Assembly (NCBI GenBank): GCA_016868815.1
Contig: VGFQ01000002.1
Location: forward strand, 1-64,000
DNA from: Bacteroidota bacterium
Lineage (GTDB): Bacteria; Bacteroidota; Bacteroidia; Chitinophagales; Chitinophagaceae
Direction of reading: 5' to 3'
DNA: 64,000 bases
The translations under genes were made by a program, and so were the position numbers. Of this stretch, positions 1 to 9,649 are shown one piece after another (positions within the stretch are counted from its first letter, which is position 1; every line of letters begins with the position of its first letter). The notes under the pieces are model-generated. The model worked only from the letters and a program-made list of their open reading frames with translations. It was not told the DNA's origin and searched no databases.

Positions 1-1
1 A

Positions 2-1351
2 GATCCCCTGGTGGCATCACGTCTGTCGGAATGGCGGCAGCTGAAATTCGGACTACTCATGCACTGGGGTACCTACAGCCAGTGGGGTATCGTAGAAAGC
101 TGGAGCCTTTGTCCGGAAGACGAGCCGTGGTGTGTTCGAAGAGGGCCGCATGCTGCCGACTGGCATGCCTATAAACAAGCGTATGAAGGCTTGCAGAAAG
201 TATTTAATCCGATCCGCTTCGACCCAAATAAATGGGCGCAGTCGGCCGCTGCCGCCGGTATGCGGTATGTAGTCTTCACCACCAAGCACCATGATGGCTT
301 TTGCATGTTCGACACCCGGCAGACCGACTACTGGGTCACTCACCCCAACTCGCCTTTTAGCAGCCACCCAATGGCCAACATTGCCAAGGAAGTCTTTGAG
401 GCCTTCAGAAAGAAGGGATTCATGACAGGCGCATACTTCAGCAAGCCCGACTGGCATACGCCTGACTACTGGTGGAAGTATTTCCCGCCCAAGGATCGGC
501 ATGTTAGCTACGATCCCAAAAAATACCCGGAGCGTTGGGAGGCTTTCAAGCGTTTTACGCATGCCCAGCTGGAAGAGCTTGCTACCGGCTATGGCCGTTT
601 AGATATCCTATGGCTGGACGGCGGATGGGTGCGGCCGTTTCATACCATCGACCCCCGTGTCGACTGGCAGCGGGCCATCCCCTACGATCAGGATATCGAT
701 ATGCCAGCCATCGCCCGTAAGATGCGAGCACATCAACCCGGGATGCTCATCGTCGACAGGACCGTGGCAGGCGAGTATGAGAATTATGCCACACCGGAAC
801 AGTCGGTACCCAATACATGGCTGCCATATCCTTGGGAGAGCTGCATCACGTTGGGTAATGCCTGGGGTCATGTGCCCAATGAGCAGTACAAATCGTCCCG
901 CACAGTTGTACACCTGCTGACCACCGTTGTTAGTCGCAATGGTAGTCTGTTGCTAAACATAGGCCCCCGGCCGGACGGTGAATGGGACAGCATGGCCTAT
1001 GCCCGTTTGGCGGAGATTGGGGCATGGATGGATGTCCATGGGGAGGCTATCTATGGGACAGAGGCGGACTCACTCCTGAAGTCCGTGGGGCCGTGGGTAT
1101 TTATGCGCAAAGGGTCAGATATTTTTGCCATCTACCAGGCGACGGAAAACGAGGGAAGCCCCCCCTCTAGAATGACTATTCCCTTGGCATATCAAGGCGT
1201 TGTACAGTCGGTAAGTATGCTGGGTCATACAAAGGCGTTGCACCATCGTCAGGATGGGTCCGGTATTCAAATACAGTTCCGCGAGAAAGGGGTGACTCCG
1301 CCTGCTGCCGGACTGGCCTGGGTGTTTAAGGTGCATTACGGCATTCAGTAA
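2..1351 (+). CDS. GH29-like alpha-L-fucosidase, 5' end cut by window
   Basis: Glycoside hydrolase expected to remove alpha-L-fucose or a similar sugar from glycans. The reading frame is open to the window edge; the first possible start is a GTG at 11, so the true N-terminus and any signal peptide probably lie outside. Family features seen, counted from that GTG: the N-terminal FGLLMHWGTYS segment, TKHHDGF near residue 92, and LWLDGG with the expected nucleophile Asp near residue 203. A WESCITLGNAWGH segment and an RNGSLLLNIGPRPDG segment follow, both typical of GH29. A C-terminal beta domain follows the barrel. About 446 residues are visible, close to the usual catalytic-domain length. The exact substrate cannot be read from sequence. 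Confidence 0.85.
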   Translation, partial: DPLVASRLSEWRQLKFGLLMHWGTYSQWGIVESWSLCPEDEPWCVRRGPHAADWHAYKQAYEGLQKVFNPIRFDPNKWAQSAAAAGMRYVVFTTKHHDGFCMFDTRQTDYWVTHPNSPFSSHPMANIAKEVFEAFRKKGFMTGAYFSKPDWHTPDYWWKYFPPKDRHVSYDPKKYPERWEAFKRFTHAQLEELATGYGRLDILWLDGGWVRPFHTIDPRVDWQRAIPYDQDIDMPAIARKMRAHQPGMLIVDRTVAGEYENYATPEQSVPNTWLPYPWESCITLGNAWGHVPNEQYKSSRTVVHLLTTVVSRNGSLLLNIGPRPDGEWDSMAYARLAEIGAWMDVHGEAIYGTEADSLLKSVGPWVFMRKGSDIFAIYQATENEGSPPSRMTIPLAYQGVVQSVSMLGHTKALHHRQDGSGIQIQFREKGVTPPAAGLAWVFKVHYGIQ

Positions 1352-1562
1352 CTTATATATACGCTAGCGCTTGCCATAGGTCTGTGCTCATTCACTGAGT
1401 ATGGATTTCTTTCGTGATAGTATCTTAACCATAGTAGCTCAGTCCTTTCAGGGCAGGCCTTTCCAATAGGGTTATTCCTAAGCGGGTCTTGTACATTTAT
1501 CGTTGATTGCATTATTTTAGCAAATACTCTAGCCTACGCTGCCACATCCACATGCATCCTGT

Positions 1563-2027
1563 ATGGAGGAAAAAACCCAGGTTGAACTTTTTACACAAGC
1601 GTCTGACGTGATGGAGCAATTCCTGTCCGGTGACGGGGAATCAGTCTTTTCATCATTTACAGCGGACTTCCGATTTTCAGACAAGGCCGGTCTCTTCAAA
1701 AACGACATACATCATTTCCGGGATTTTCTTCAACACCTCAAAGACAGTCCGGATTTCCAGTTCAAGTGGAAGATGCGTCGGTATGTTGCCAATGATATTG
1801 AGTTTGCCCTTTATTTCACCAAAAAAAAGCGTTCCAAGAAACGCAAGGACCCCTATATCACCATCATGGCATGGATGTATATGCATCCCACTGGCAAATC
1901 CTCTCGACTTTCCCTGGATTATGTACCTAGGGAAGTAATTGCAGAACTGAGCCAGGGTGGTTTACATACATTGCTCAATCGTCTTAAATATCTGGTGGGT
2001 GTATATCGTACGCCCCGGCGAGGATGA
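1563..2027 (+). CDS. hypothetical protein, 154 aa
   Basis: I do not recognise this protein. It has no signal peptide or membrane segment. The middle is basic (a KKKRSKKRKD patch near residue 90) and flanked by strand-forming stretches. The composition (an early helix ending in FLSGDGESVFSSF, then alternating strands) would be compatible with an NTF2/SnoaL-like fold, but this is only a guess. It stands alone on the plus strand between the fucosidase and a GT2 gene, with about 210 bases upstream that show no clear promoter. The codon usage is less GC-biased than its neighbours. Confidence 0.55.
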   Translation: MEEKTQVELFTQASDVMEQFLSGDGESVFSSFTADFRFSDKAGLFKNDIHHFRDFLQHLKDSPDFQFKWKMRRYVANDIEFALYFTKKKRSKKRKDPYITIMAWMYMHPTGKSSRLSLDYVPREVIAELSQGGLHTLLNRLKYLVGVYRTPRRG

Positions 2028-2235
2028 TAGCAGATTTACGCTTTAGGGTACTTACAGGTAGCTCTAGTATATATGTTTTTTTGAACGATCGCTTGATGGC
2101 AGACTAACTGATATTCATGAGTGAATTTCATGATGCCATTATCTGCCTGTTGTCTTTTTAATGGATGCTAGCGACATTTCTACGCATCGTTCTAAGCACA
2201 GGAATGCTGAACGTTGTTGTACCTTCGGAAGTCAA

Positions 2236-3219
2236 ATGGAAGCAAATCTCCATCCTTTGTCCGCTGCACACGTCCCGTTGCTGTCGGTGGTGATTCCCGT
2301 CTTGAACGAGGAGGACAGCGTCGGCTTGCTCATCGATAAAGTGCAAGAAGCGCTGGCAGCTGTCTCTCACGAGATTGTCATCGTTGATGACGGGAGTACC
2401 GATACGAGCCAGGATCGTGTCCGTGAAAAAATATCAGCGACAGTCATATTAGTGACGCTCAAAAAGAATTATGGGCAAAGTACTGCGATGGCTGCTGGCA
2501 TCGATCATGCTGCCGGTGCCTATATCGCTTTCCTGGATGGCGACTTACAGAATGATCCTGCTGACATCCCCGCCATGCTGGAGAGGCTGCAGGCAGATGA
2601 CTGGGATATCGTGGCTGGCAGGCGCTGCCAGCGGAAGGATGGCATCCTGGTGCGAAAGATCCCCAGCCGCATCGCCAATTGGCTCGTTCGTCGGATCACG
2701 AATGTGGCGCTGAGCGACTTCGGCTGCACGCTGAAGGTGATGAAGGCGGATGTGGCGCGCGACCTCCAACTGCACGGCGAGATGCACCGCTTCATCCCCG
2801 CCATCGCCAGCCTGAGCGGTGCGAGCATGACAGAGGTCGATGTCCGACACCATCCTAGACGTTTTGGGCAGTCGAAGTATAACCTTTCCAGGACCTTTCG
2901 GGTGATCAGCGATCTGATGCTGATCTATTTCATGAGGCGTTATGCCCAGAAGCCCATGCATATCTTCGGCACGGCAGGGTTCCTGGCATTTATTGCAGGT
3001 TCACTAATCAATCTGTACCTGCTGGCGTTGAAAGTTCAAGGGCAAGACATCTGGGGTAAGCCGCTGTTGATTCTCGGTATGATCCTGCTGCTGGGGGGCA
3101 TCCAGTTGGTGACCATCGGCATCCTTACCGACATTGGCATGCGCACCTATCAGGAGGCTTCACAACGTACACACTACCGCGTCCGTAAGATCTACGGTGG
3201 CCCCAGGGAAAGTCTCTAA
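2236..3219 (+). CDS. GT2 glycosyltransferase, DPM1/GtrB-like, with two C-terminal membrane helices
   Basis: Likely transfers a sugar from a nucleotide donor to a polyprenyl phosphate at the inner membrane, as bactoprenol glucosyltransferases and ArnC-like enzymes do. Seen: the N-terminal VVIPVLNEED segment, VDDGSTD, LKKNYGQSTAM and the metal-binding DGDLQNDP motif in the first 110 residues. A GTR-type FGQSKY segment follows, and two hydrophobic helices near residues 240-265 and 280-305. I chose the ATG at 2236 because the conserved domain begins just after it; an upstream in-frame ATG at 2161 would add 25 atypical residues. The stop lies only a few bases from the convergent epimerase gene. 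The sugar is unknown. Confidence 0.85.
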   Translation: MEANLHPLSAAHVPLLSVVIPVLNEEDSVGLLIDKVQEALAAVSHEIVIVDDGSTDTSQDRVREKISATVILVTLKKNYGQSTAMAAGIDHAAGAYIAFLDGDLQNDPADIPAMLERLQADDWDIVAGRRCQRKDGILVRKIPSRIANWLVRRITNVALSDFGCTLKVMKADVARDLQLHGEMHRFIPAIASLSGASMTEVDVRHHPRRFGQSKYNLSRTFRVISDLMLIYFMRRYAQKPMHIFGTAGFLAFIAGSLINLYLLALKVQGQDIWGKPLLILGMILLLGGIQLVTIGILTDIGMRTYQEASQRTHYRVRKIYGGPRESL

Positions 3220-3223
3220 TGAT

Positions 3224-4201
3224 TTATTTCGCGAGAATCTGGCGGATCGTCTCTCCAATCCCCTCACGGAAAGGGGTGATCACATATCCAAGCTCCCTTT
3301 CGGCCTTGGCGGAGCTCACAAAGCGGCTGCTGAAAAATCGTCCGAGGATGTCAGGTGTGAAGGCGGGATCCTTACCGAAGAGATGGTAGCCGGCGAGGTT
3401 TACATAACCGGCTGCTTTCATAGCCCACAGCGGTACTTTCACAAGGTTGCTCTTGCCAGAGTGCTCTGCGACGGCTGCGTAGAAGTCGCGGTAGCTGATA
3501 TTCTCTCCGCCCAGAATATATCGATCGCCATTGCTTCCTTTCTCCATTGCCTGAAGGTGTCCTCGTACGACATCTTCCACATAGCAGTAGTTGGCTACCA
3601 CTTCTAGGCAGGCAGGGACAAAGCTGGTATTTCGCTTTAGAAATCCTTCCAGCATCCGGCTGATGGCATTGCTATGGGTCATCAGTCCTGCGCCGTAGAC
3701 ACGCGTTGGTATGACGATGCTCGTCTTCATGGTTTCGGACGCAAAGCTTCTGACGATCTCCTCCGCCATGTACTTTGTCTTTGCATAGTCGTTTTCAAAA
3801 CCATCATGGCTGTGGTCATTTTCATCTAGCGGCTTTCCCTGATAGGGTCCGAGGACGGAGGCGCTGGAAGTGAAGATGACGCTTTGCACGCCTTGTCGGG
3901 CTGCGGCTTCCATCACATGGCGGGTGCCATCGACATTGGTCTCAAGGAATGGCCGGATGTCTGCCGACCAGAGTCGAGCGAGGGCAGCGCTGTGGTAGGC
4001 CTGGCTGCAGCCTTCCATGGCGCGTTCGATGGCATCGGTATGGGAGAGGTCGCCGGAAAAGGCTTTGACGCCAGGCTTCTGCACATGATGCGACTTGGCG
4101 GGGTTTCTGACAAGCGTATGCACCACGTGTCCCTGCTCGAGCAGCACCTGCATGATCCGATTGCCAATATAGCCGGTGGAGCCGGTGAGGAAGATCTTCA
4201 T
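3224..4201 (-). CDS. NAD(P)-dependent epimerase/dehydratase (extended SDR)
   Basis: Extended short-chain dehydrogenase of the dihydroflavonol-reductase/3-beta-HSD-like type. The Rossmann motif GSTGYIG is at residues 7-13, TSSAS near 111-115 supplies the catalytic Ser, and Y139/K143 form the YxxxK pair. The start at 4201 is chosen because the fold begins at MKIFLTG. The upstream gene's stop (TGA) is one base away on the same strand (TGATATG), so translation is probably coupled. Its partner upstream is a CPBP-like membrane protein. The substrate is not evident. Confidence 0.85.
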   Translation of the reverse strand: MKIFLTGSTGYIGNRIMQVLLEQGHVVHTLVRNPAKSHHVQKPGVKAFSGDLSHTDAIERAMEGCSQAYHSAALARLWSADIRPFLETNVDGTRHVMEAAARQGVQSVIFTSSASVLGPYQGKPLDENDHSHDGFENDYAKTKYMAEEIVRSFASETMKTSIVIPTRVYGAGLMTHSNAISRMLEGFLKRNTSFVPACLEVVANYCYVEDVVRGHLQAMEKGSNGDRYILGGENISYRDFYAAVAEHSGKSNLVKVPLWAMKAAGYVNLAGYHLFGKDPAFTPDILGRFFSSRFVSSAKAERELGYVITPFREGIGETIRQILAK

Positions 4202-4202
4202 A

Positions 4203-4880
4203 TCACTGGTTTGATGTTTTCCGGATGGCATGCATGCCCAAGGGGATCTCGTGCGACAACGTCAGGCATACATGCACGATGGCTGCCGGCCAGCAGGAGC
4301 CGTGGTGGAAGGCGAGTCCGCAGAGGATGGGACCGAAGACAAGCGCTCCGATCTTCTCGCCCTTGTCGCCGTGCATATGAGCCACAAAGTAGAGGGCTGT
4401 GTTCGCCAGGATTGCAGCAGCGATGCCGAAGAGGGCGACCATGGGGAAGAAGAGTGCACCACGGAAGAATGCTTCATATGTCAAGATGAAGATGGTCCGG
4501 AGGGGGAAATAGAGTTTCCAGGCCGATGGGGGTGGGATGTCTTTTTGGCTGTCTTGCCGTATGATTTTTCGGGCGCTCAGATACCCGGCTGTCGCTGCCA
4601 GGATGGATAAGATGGGTGTGAGTGGGAGTCCGCCGTCTGCAGGAAAGGATAGGATGTCTGAGTATGCAGGGGCTGCTCCCATCCACCCGTTCCAGCATAT
4701 GGCCGACAGCGAGAAGAGGATGACCCCTGCAGATAGCAGCGTCGTGTTGGCGGTTCTGGCGATGGCATTGGGCGCATCGGTATAATGATATCCACCTCTA
4801 CGGAGCGCATACCGCTGCACGCCATAGAAGGCGAGGAAAGCAGCAGCTGAGAAGGCGAGCATTTTCGAGTAGGCGTCCAT
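4203..4880 (-). CDS. CPBP-family (Abi-like) membrane protein with degenerate protease motifs
   Basis: Multi-pass membrane protein related to CPBP glutamic-type intramembrane proteases. The motif-1 region reads YEAFFRG, where the family normally has EExxxR, so the second Glu is Ala. Motif 2 (FVAHMHG) keeps its His. Motif 3 (HHGSCWPAAIVH) has His but lacks the usual downstream Asn. About six to seven hydrophobic segments are visible. The first ATG is at 4880; a TTG at 4886 would add two residues. It ends one base before the start of the SDR gene and likely forms a two-gene operon with it. Catalytic activity is uncertain because of the altered motifs. Confidence 0.7.
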   Translation of the reverse strand: MDAYSKMLAFSAAAFLAFYGVQRYALRRGGYHYTDAPNAIARTANTTLLSAGVILFSLSAICWNGWMGAAPAYSDILSFPADGGLPLTPILSILAATAGYLSARKIIRQDSQKDIPPPSAWKLYFPLRTIFILTYEAFFRGALFFPMVALFGIAAAILANTALYFVAHMHGDKGEKIGALVFGPILCGLAFHHGSCWPAAIVHVCLTLSHEIPLGMHAIRKTSNQ

Positions 4881-5025
4881 GGTCAATGCATTTGATATGT
4901 CAGTGACGCTGTCCGATGGGTGCTACGTTGCGGTAGCTCCGGTACGGATAGGACCAAGTTAGCACGAAAGGTAGACATCGATGCTGTAGGTGCAGTTGCG
5001 TGCATATTTCTTGAGACGTCACGGC

Positions 5026-6045
5026 CTATGCGATCATTGGTTTCAGCTGCGTACCCATTAGTTTGATCGTATGGTGCACACGTTCGTTTGGTACCACGGC
5101 GTTCTCCATCATAAAGCAAAGCCGTTGGATACCTCCCAGGGCACGGGCGTGGTCGTGAATTTTTTCCGCCACGTCTTGCGGCGTTCCGATCAGGAAGGCT
5201 CCTTTGTCTGTGAGTTGCGCTTCATAGTGGCTGCGGGTGATAGGTGACCAGCCGCGCTCCCGGCCGATGCGGTTCATATTCTCAAAGTATCCTGGCCAGA
5301 ACTCTTCTATGGCCTGCTCCCGAGTGTCGGCTAGCCAGCCAAACGCGTGCAGTCCTACCCGCATCTCGCTTTCCGGGTGTCCTGACTGCAGCCACGCCTC
5401 CCGATACAGGTCTACCAGTGGCCCGAAGCGATGTGTCTCGCCGCCTATGATGGCCACCATCAGTGGGAGTCCCAGGCGGCCGGCACGCGCAAAAGAGGCA
5501 GGCGTCCCGCCAACGCCCACCCAGATGGGGAGCTTTGGCTGTAACGGCCGGGGATACACGGGGAGGTCATTCATGGCTGGCCGGAACCGCCCCGACCAGG
5601 TGATGCGTTCGTTTTCCCGGATGCGAAGTAGCAGGTCCAGCTTTTCTGTGAACAGCTCCTCATAGTCTTCCAGTCGATAGCCGAAGAGTGGGAATGCCTC
5701 TATGGAAGAGCCTCTGCCAACGATCATCTCGGCCCTTCCGCAAGAGATCAGGTCGAGTGTAGCGAATTGTTGAAAGACACGGACAGGGTCGTCTGCGCTC
5801 AGGACGGTGACGGCACTGGTGAGGCGGATGCGGGAGGTGTGGGCGGCTGCGGCAGCAAGGATGAGTGCATTGGCCGCATCGAGCATATCCTTGCGATGGT
5901 GCTCGCCGATGCCAAAACAGTCGAGTCCGACCCTGTCGGCCAGCGTGATACGTCCCAGGAGATTGGCGATGGACTCATCCGCCCGCATGGGCTTTTCTCC
6001 GGGTCGGGTGAACAAAGCTGCGAAGCTGTCGATGCCGATCTCCAT
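5026..6045 (-). CDS. LLM-class flavin-dependent oxidoreductase (luciferase-like)
   Basis: Cytosolic luciferase-like monooxygenase/oxidoreductase expected to use FMN or F420-type flavin. Seen: GIGEHHRKD near residue 47, the SAVTVLSADDPVRVFQQFATLDLIS segment typical of bacterial LLM proteins, GRGS with a following phosphate-binding stretch, and PIWVGVGGTPAS in the middle. The 339-residue length is normal. The ATG at 6045 sits 31 bases downstream of a TACCTTTG element on the minus strand, supporting this start and a separate transcript. The substrate is unknown. Confidence 0.88.
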   Translation of the reverse strand: MEIGIDSFAALFTRPGEKPMRADESIANLLGRITLADRVGLDCFGIGEHHRKDMLDAANALILAAAAAHTSRIRLTSAVTVLSADDPVRVFQQFATLDLISCGRAEMIVGRGSSIEAFPLFGYRLEDYEELFTEKLDLLLRIRENERITWSGRFRPAMNDLPVYPRPLQPKLPIWVGVGGTPASFARAGRLGLPLMVAIIGGETHRFGPLVDLYREAWLQSGHPESEMRVGLHAFGWLADTREQAIEEFWPGYFENMNRIGRERGWSPITRSHYEAQLTDKGAFLIGTPQDVAEKIHDHARALGGIQRLCFMMENAVVPNERVHHTIKLMGTQLKPMIA

Positions 6046-6076
6046 TGTTTGACTGTTGATGAATGATTAGGGGCCG

Positions 6077-6084
6077 CAAAGGTA
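6077..6084 (-). promoter_or_regulatory. putative Bacteroidota -7 element of the LLM oxidoreductase gene
   Basis: Reads TACCTTTG on the minus strand, matching the Bacteroidota TAnnTTTG consensus, about 31 bases upstream of the ATG at 6045. No well-spaced TTG (-33) element was found, so this rests on one box. Confidence 0.4.
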
Positions 6085-6202
6085 GGCAAAGGGGCAAGTA
6101 TCGACGGGATGATGCGCTTCCAATCTTCCTGCCAAAGCCTGAGAATGCTTATTTTCACACCGGCCCGTTGGGCTTCGAGTCCGGCACCCACAACCCATCC
6201 AG

Positions 6203-7732
6203 ATGGTTCCCTTTTTTCTTCGCAGTATCCCCTGCCTGCTGGCTGTATTTTTCCTCTCCCTCGACATTCAGACCGCGGGCGCTCAGACGCAACACCCCAA
6301 CATCCTCGTCATCTATACCGATGATGTGGGTTACGGCGACCTTTCCGCCAATGGTGGACGCATCTCCACGCCCCACATCGACCGACTGGCCCGCAACGGC
6401 CTCAGTCATACGAATGCCCATGCAACCGCCTCGACCTGCACGCCCTCCCGTTATTCGCTGCTGACGGGCGAATACGCTTGGCGGAGGAAGGGAACCGGCA
6501 TCGCAAGGGGCGACGCTTCGATGATCATCCCTGTCGGTAGAGAGACCCTGCCGAAGATGCTGCATCGGGTCGGCTACCGCACCGGCGTCGTGGGCAAGTG
6601 GCACCTTGGCCTGGGAGGTCCGGAGGGGCCCGACTGGAATGGCAGCGTCTTCCCGGGCCCCAACGAACTGGGCTTCGACTACAGCTACATCATGGCCGCC
6701 ACGGGCGACCGCGTGCCTTGCGTTTACCTGGAGGACGGCAGGGTACAGAACCTGACAAAGAACGACCCCATCCGGGTGGACTACGAACGCAACATAGGTA
6801 ACGAGCCCACGGCCCTCAGCCATCCACAGTTGCTCAAACTGCCGTGGACACACGGGCACAACAACAGCATCGTCAACGGAACCGGTAGGATTGGCTTCAT
6901 GTCGGGTGGGCACTCCGCTCGCTGGCGCGACGAGGACATGGCCGACAGCTTCACCTCGCACGCTTTGCGTTTCATCGACAGGGCCGAGACCCGACCTTTC
7001 TTCCTATACTTCGCCACGCATGACATCCATGTGCCCCGACTGCCGCATGAACGATTCCATGGTAAGTCGGGCTTCGGCCCCCGCGGAGATGCCCTGCTCG
7101 AGCTGGACGACTGCATCGGCAGGATCCTTGGACGGCTCGAGGCGCTGGGAAGATTGGACAATACCCTGATCGTCTTCACCAGCGACAACGGACCGGTGCT
7201 CGACGACGGCTACGTCGACCAAGCCGTCGAGCAGCTCGGCGACCACCGCCCCTGGGGCATCTATCGCGGCGGCAAATACAGTGCCTTCGAGGCGGGCACA
7301 CGCGTGCCCATGATCGTGCAATGGCCGGGCCATGTGCGCAGGGGCATGACAGACGCGCTCATTTCACAAGTCGACCTGCTGGCAAGTCTCGCATCCCTCC
7401 TCGGACAGACCTTCGACACATTATCCGCCCGTGACAGCGAAGACCATTGGAAGGCTCTGGCAGGCCTTTCGGAGAAGGGCAGGCAGTGCATCGCCCTGGA
7501 GGCCATCAGCGGCACCGTGGCATACCTGCGAAGCGATGGATACAAATACATCCCACCCTCCAATGGGCCCGCCATCACCAACCAATGGACGAACATCGAG
7601 ACAGGCTTCTCCCCCCGCGAGCAACTCTACCAAACCTTCAGAGACCCTGGGGAGAGAATTGATCTGGCGGCGAGGCTGCCGGAACTGACTGCCACCCTCC
7701 GGAAAGAATGGGAGCAGCTCAGGCGAAAATGA
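6203..7732 (+). CDS. secreted sulfatase (arylsulfatase A-like)
   Basis: Exported enzyme expected to remove sulfate esters, probably from glycans. An N-terminal signal peptide ends at AGA-Q near residue 28. The sulfatase signature is CTPSRYSLLTG, with Cys79 as the residue to be converted to formylglycine. Metal and active-site segments YTDDVGYGD (near 38-46), KWHLG, DIHVP and SDNGP are present. The 509-residue length is normal. No maturase gene is in the window. It stands alone between two metabolic genes, with no SusC/D next to it, so the substrate is not indicated by context. Confidence 0.92.
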   Translation: MVPFFLRSIPCLLAVFFLSLDIQTAGAQTQHPNILVIYTDDVGYGDLSANGGRISTPHIDRLARNGLSHTNAHATASTCTPSRYSLLTGEYAWRRKGTGIARGDASMIIPVGRETLPKMLHRVGYRTGVVGKWHLGLGGPEGPDWNGSVFPGPNELGFDYSYIMAATGDRVPCVYLEDGRVQNLTKNDPIRVDYERNIGNEPTALSHPQLLKLPWTHGHNNSIVNGTGRIGFMSGGHSARWRDEDMADSFTSHALRFIDRAETRPFFLYFATHDIHVPRLPHERFHGKSGFGPRGDALLELDDCIGRILGRLEALGRLDNTLIVFTSDNGPVLDDGYVDQAVEQLGDHRPWGIYRGGKYSAFEAGTRVPMIVQWPGHVRRGMTDALISQVDLLASLASLLGQTFDTLSARDSEDHWKALAGLSEKGRQCIALEAISGTVAYLRSDGYKYIPPSNGPAITNQWTNIETGFSPREQLYQTFRDPGERIDLAARLPELTATLRKEWEQLRRK

Positions 7733-7851
7733 CAAGGGCTTTTTTCAGATGCAGCATGCCGGAAGACAATGATGCGTCCAGGAACTTATTTTTGCCCATG
7801 GCATGATTCAAGATGATTTTTTTATGTTGAATACAATAAAATAGCAGACAG

Positions 7852-8667
7852 ATGAGCGGATCATCGGAACTCAAGGGTAAGGTGGTGGCCGTCACCGGTG
7901 GGACGGGCATCCTCGGGCATGCATTCATACAAGGAATTGTTCAGTCAGGCGGTGCCGTAGGCATCCTGGGCCGCAATGCAAAGGCAGCTGAAGAGCGTGC
8001 CAAGGCAATCAATGCAGCCGGCGGCAGTGCCTTGGCCTTGGTGGCCGATGTGTTGGACGAGGGACAACTAAAGACAGCCTGCGACAAGATGCTGGGGTAT
8101 TTCGGAAAGATCGACGGGCTGGTGAATGCAGCCGGGGGCAATATGCCACAAGGTGTCGTGCAGCCGGATGATGACCTTTTTCGTATGAACCTACAGGGAC
8201 TACGCGAAGTATTGGATCTAAACCTCTGGGGTACCATCATCCCCACACAGGTCTTCGGCGAGGCGTTGGCAAGTAACGAGTCGGCCAGCATCGTCAATAT
8301 CTCCAGCATGAACTCGAAGCGGGCCGTCACCAAGGTACTCGGATATAATATGGGCAAGGCCGGGGTCGACTGCTACAATCAGTGGTTCGCTGTCGAGCTC
8401 GCCCGTCGCTATGGCGACCGCATCCGCATGAACGCCCTGACGCCAGGCTTCTTCCTGACAGAGCAGAATCGGAATCTGCTGACCAATGCCGATGGTACCT
8501 TCACAGAACGGGGAGCTGCCGTCATCCGGCAGACGCCTTTCAAGCGCTTTGGAGATCCTCAAGAACTGGTAGGTGCGCTCGTCTTCCTCCTGAGTGATGC
8601 CTCGAGGTTTGTGACTGGCTCTCAGCTGGTGGTAGATGGTGGCTTCTCGATCTTCAGCGGTGTATGA
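7852..8667 (+). CDS. SDR oxidoreductase, D-mannonate oxidoreductase/fructuronate reductase-like
   Basis: Classical short-chain dehydrogenase. Seen: GGTGILG (residues 16-22), NAAGG (92-96), Ser151/152, and Y165/K169 in YNMGK. The long insertion after NAAGGNMP and the NALTPGFFLTEQNR segment match the SDR-type D-mannonate oxidoreductases found in hexuronate pathways of Bacteroidota and Bacillus. The function would be interconversion of D-fructuronate and D-mannonate. No uxuA or uxaC is in the window, so the specific assignment is by family resemblance only. The ATG at 7852 gives the normal 271 residues. Confidence 0.8.
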   Translation: MSGSSELKGKVVAVTGGTGILGHAFIQGIVQSGGAVGILGRNAKAAEERAKAINAAGGSALALVADVLDEGQLKTACDKMLGYFGKIDGLVNAAGGNMPQGVVQPDDDLFRMNLQGLREVLDLNLWGTIIPTQVFGEALASNESASIVNISSMNSKRAVTKVLGYNMGKAGVDCYNQWFAVELARRYGDRIRMNALTPGFFLTEQNRNLLTNADGTFTERGAAVIRQTPFKRFGDPQELVGALVFLLSDASRFVTGSQLVVDGGFSIFSGV

Positions 8668-8791
8668 GTTCCGCTTCCTATCGCCCCTGCCACCCGCTAT
8701 CCTATGATAATGGGTATTCAGTGCTCGAAAAGAATGGCATGGCTTCCCGAAGAATTGTTTCGAATCATCTTTTCATTTTTACGAACATCGC

Positions 8792-9640
8792 ATGACCCAA
8801 GTACCTTTAGCTTATATCGACGGATCTTTCCTTCCTGCAGCTGATGCAGCCCTTTCTGTTGATGACTTAGGACTGCAGCGCGGCTATGGCATCTTTGACT
8901 TCTTACGCGTGGAAGGGAGGGTGCCATTATTCTTGGAAGACCACCTGCAGCGGTTCAGTCACTCGGCTTACCTTATGCATATGCCCGTGCCCGTCAGCCC
9001 TGATGCATTGACCACCATCATCCATCAGATCATCGACTCAGCATCACTGCCCGTGTCGGGCATCCGTTTTTTACTCACCGGCGGCTCTTCCTCAGACGGA
9101 TATACGCTCAATACCCCTCGCCTGCTGATCCTACGCCAGCCACTGGCGGCTCCCCCTGAGCAGCTGCCCACCCTCGGCTTGCATCTTTGCAGCTACGAAT
9201 ACCGCCGCCAACTATCGTCTGTCAAGACAACAGACTACCTCATGTCCATCTGGCTGCAACCCTGGCTCAAAGAGAAAGGTGGGGATGACATCCTATACCA
9301 TGTAGGCGGGCAGCTTCGTGAGTGCCCGAGGGCAAATATCTTCTTCGTGACAGCACAAGGGATACTGGTCACGCCGGAGGATGGCATGCTGGCTGGCATC
9401 ACACGCAAACATGTTCTTGAAGTCGCAGCCCAGCAAGATATTCCTGTAGAAATCCGAGATGTAACGCTGGCGGAACTAGCTACCGTGCAAGAGGCATTCA
9501 TCACTTCTTCCACCAAACGACTTTTGCCTGTTTGCCGTATTGACGGCAAACCATTTCATACGCCGGGGCCTGTGACGAAAATGTTGTGGGATGCCTTCCT
9601 AGTGCAAGAGCAGGCATACCTGCAGGTACATGCCCGATGA
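8792..9640 (+). CDS. class IV aminotransferase (branched-chain or D-amino-acid type)
   Basis: PLP-dependent fold-type IV enzyme, cytosolic. Lys145 in the VKTTDYL segment is the expected Schiff-base lysine and Glu177 in RECPRANIF contacts the PLP ring nitrogen. DDLGLQRGYGIFDFLRV at the N-terminus and EAFITSSTKRLLPV near the C-terminus are typical. The 282-residue length suits a small branched-chain or D-amino-acid aminotransferase, or an aminodeoxychorismate-lyase-like protein; the sequence does not separate these. It converges with the esterase gene, 9 bases away. Confidence 0.85.
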   Translation: MTQVPLAYIDGSFLPAADAALSVDDLGLQRGYGIFDFLRVEGRVPLFLEDHLQRFSHSAYLMHMPVPVSPDALTTIIHQIIDSASLPVSGIRFLLTGGSSSDGYTLNTPRLLILRQPLAAPPEQLPTLGLHLCSYEYRRQLSSVKTTDYLMSIWLQPWLKEKGGDDILYHVGGQLRECPRANIFFVTAQGILVTPEDGMLAGITRKHVLEVAAQQDIPVEIRDVTLAELATVQEAFITSSTKRLLPVCRIDGKPFHTPGPVTKMLWDAFLVQEQAYLQVHAR

Positions 9641-9649
9641 GCGGATCGA

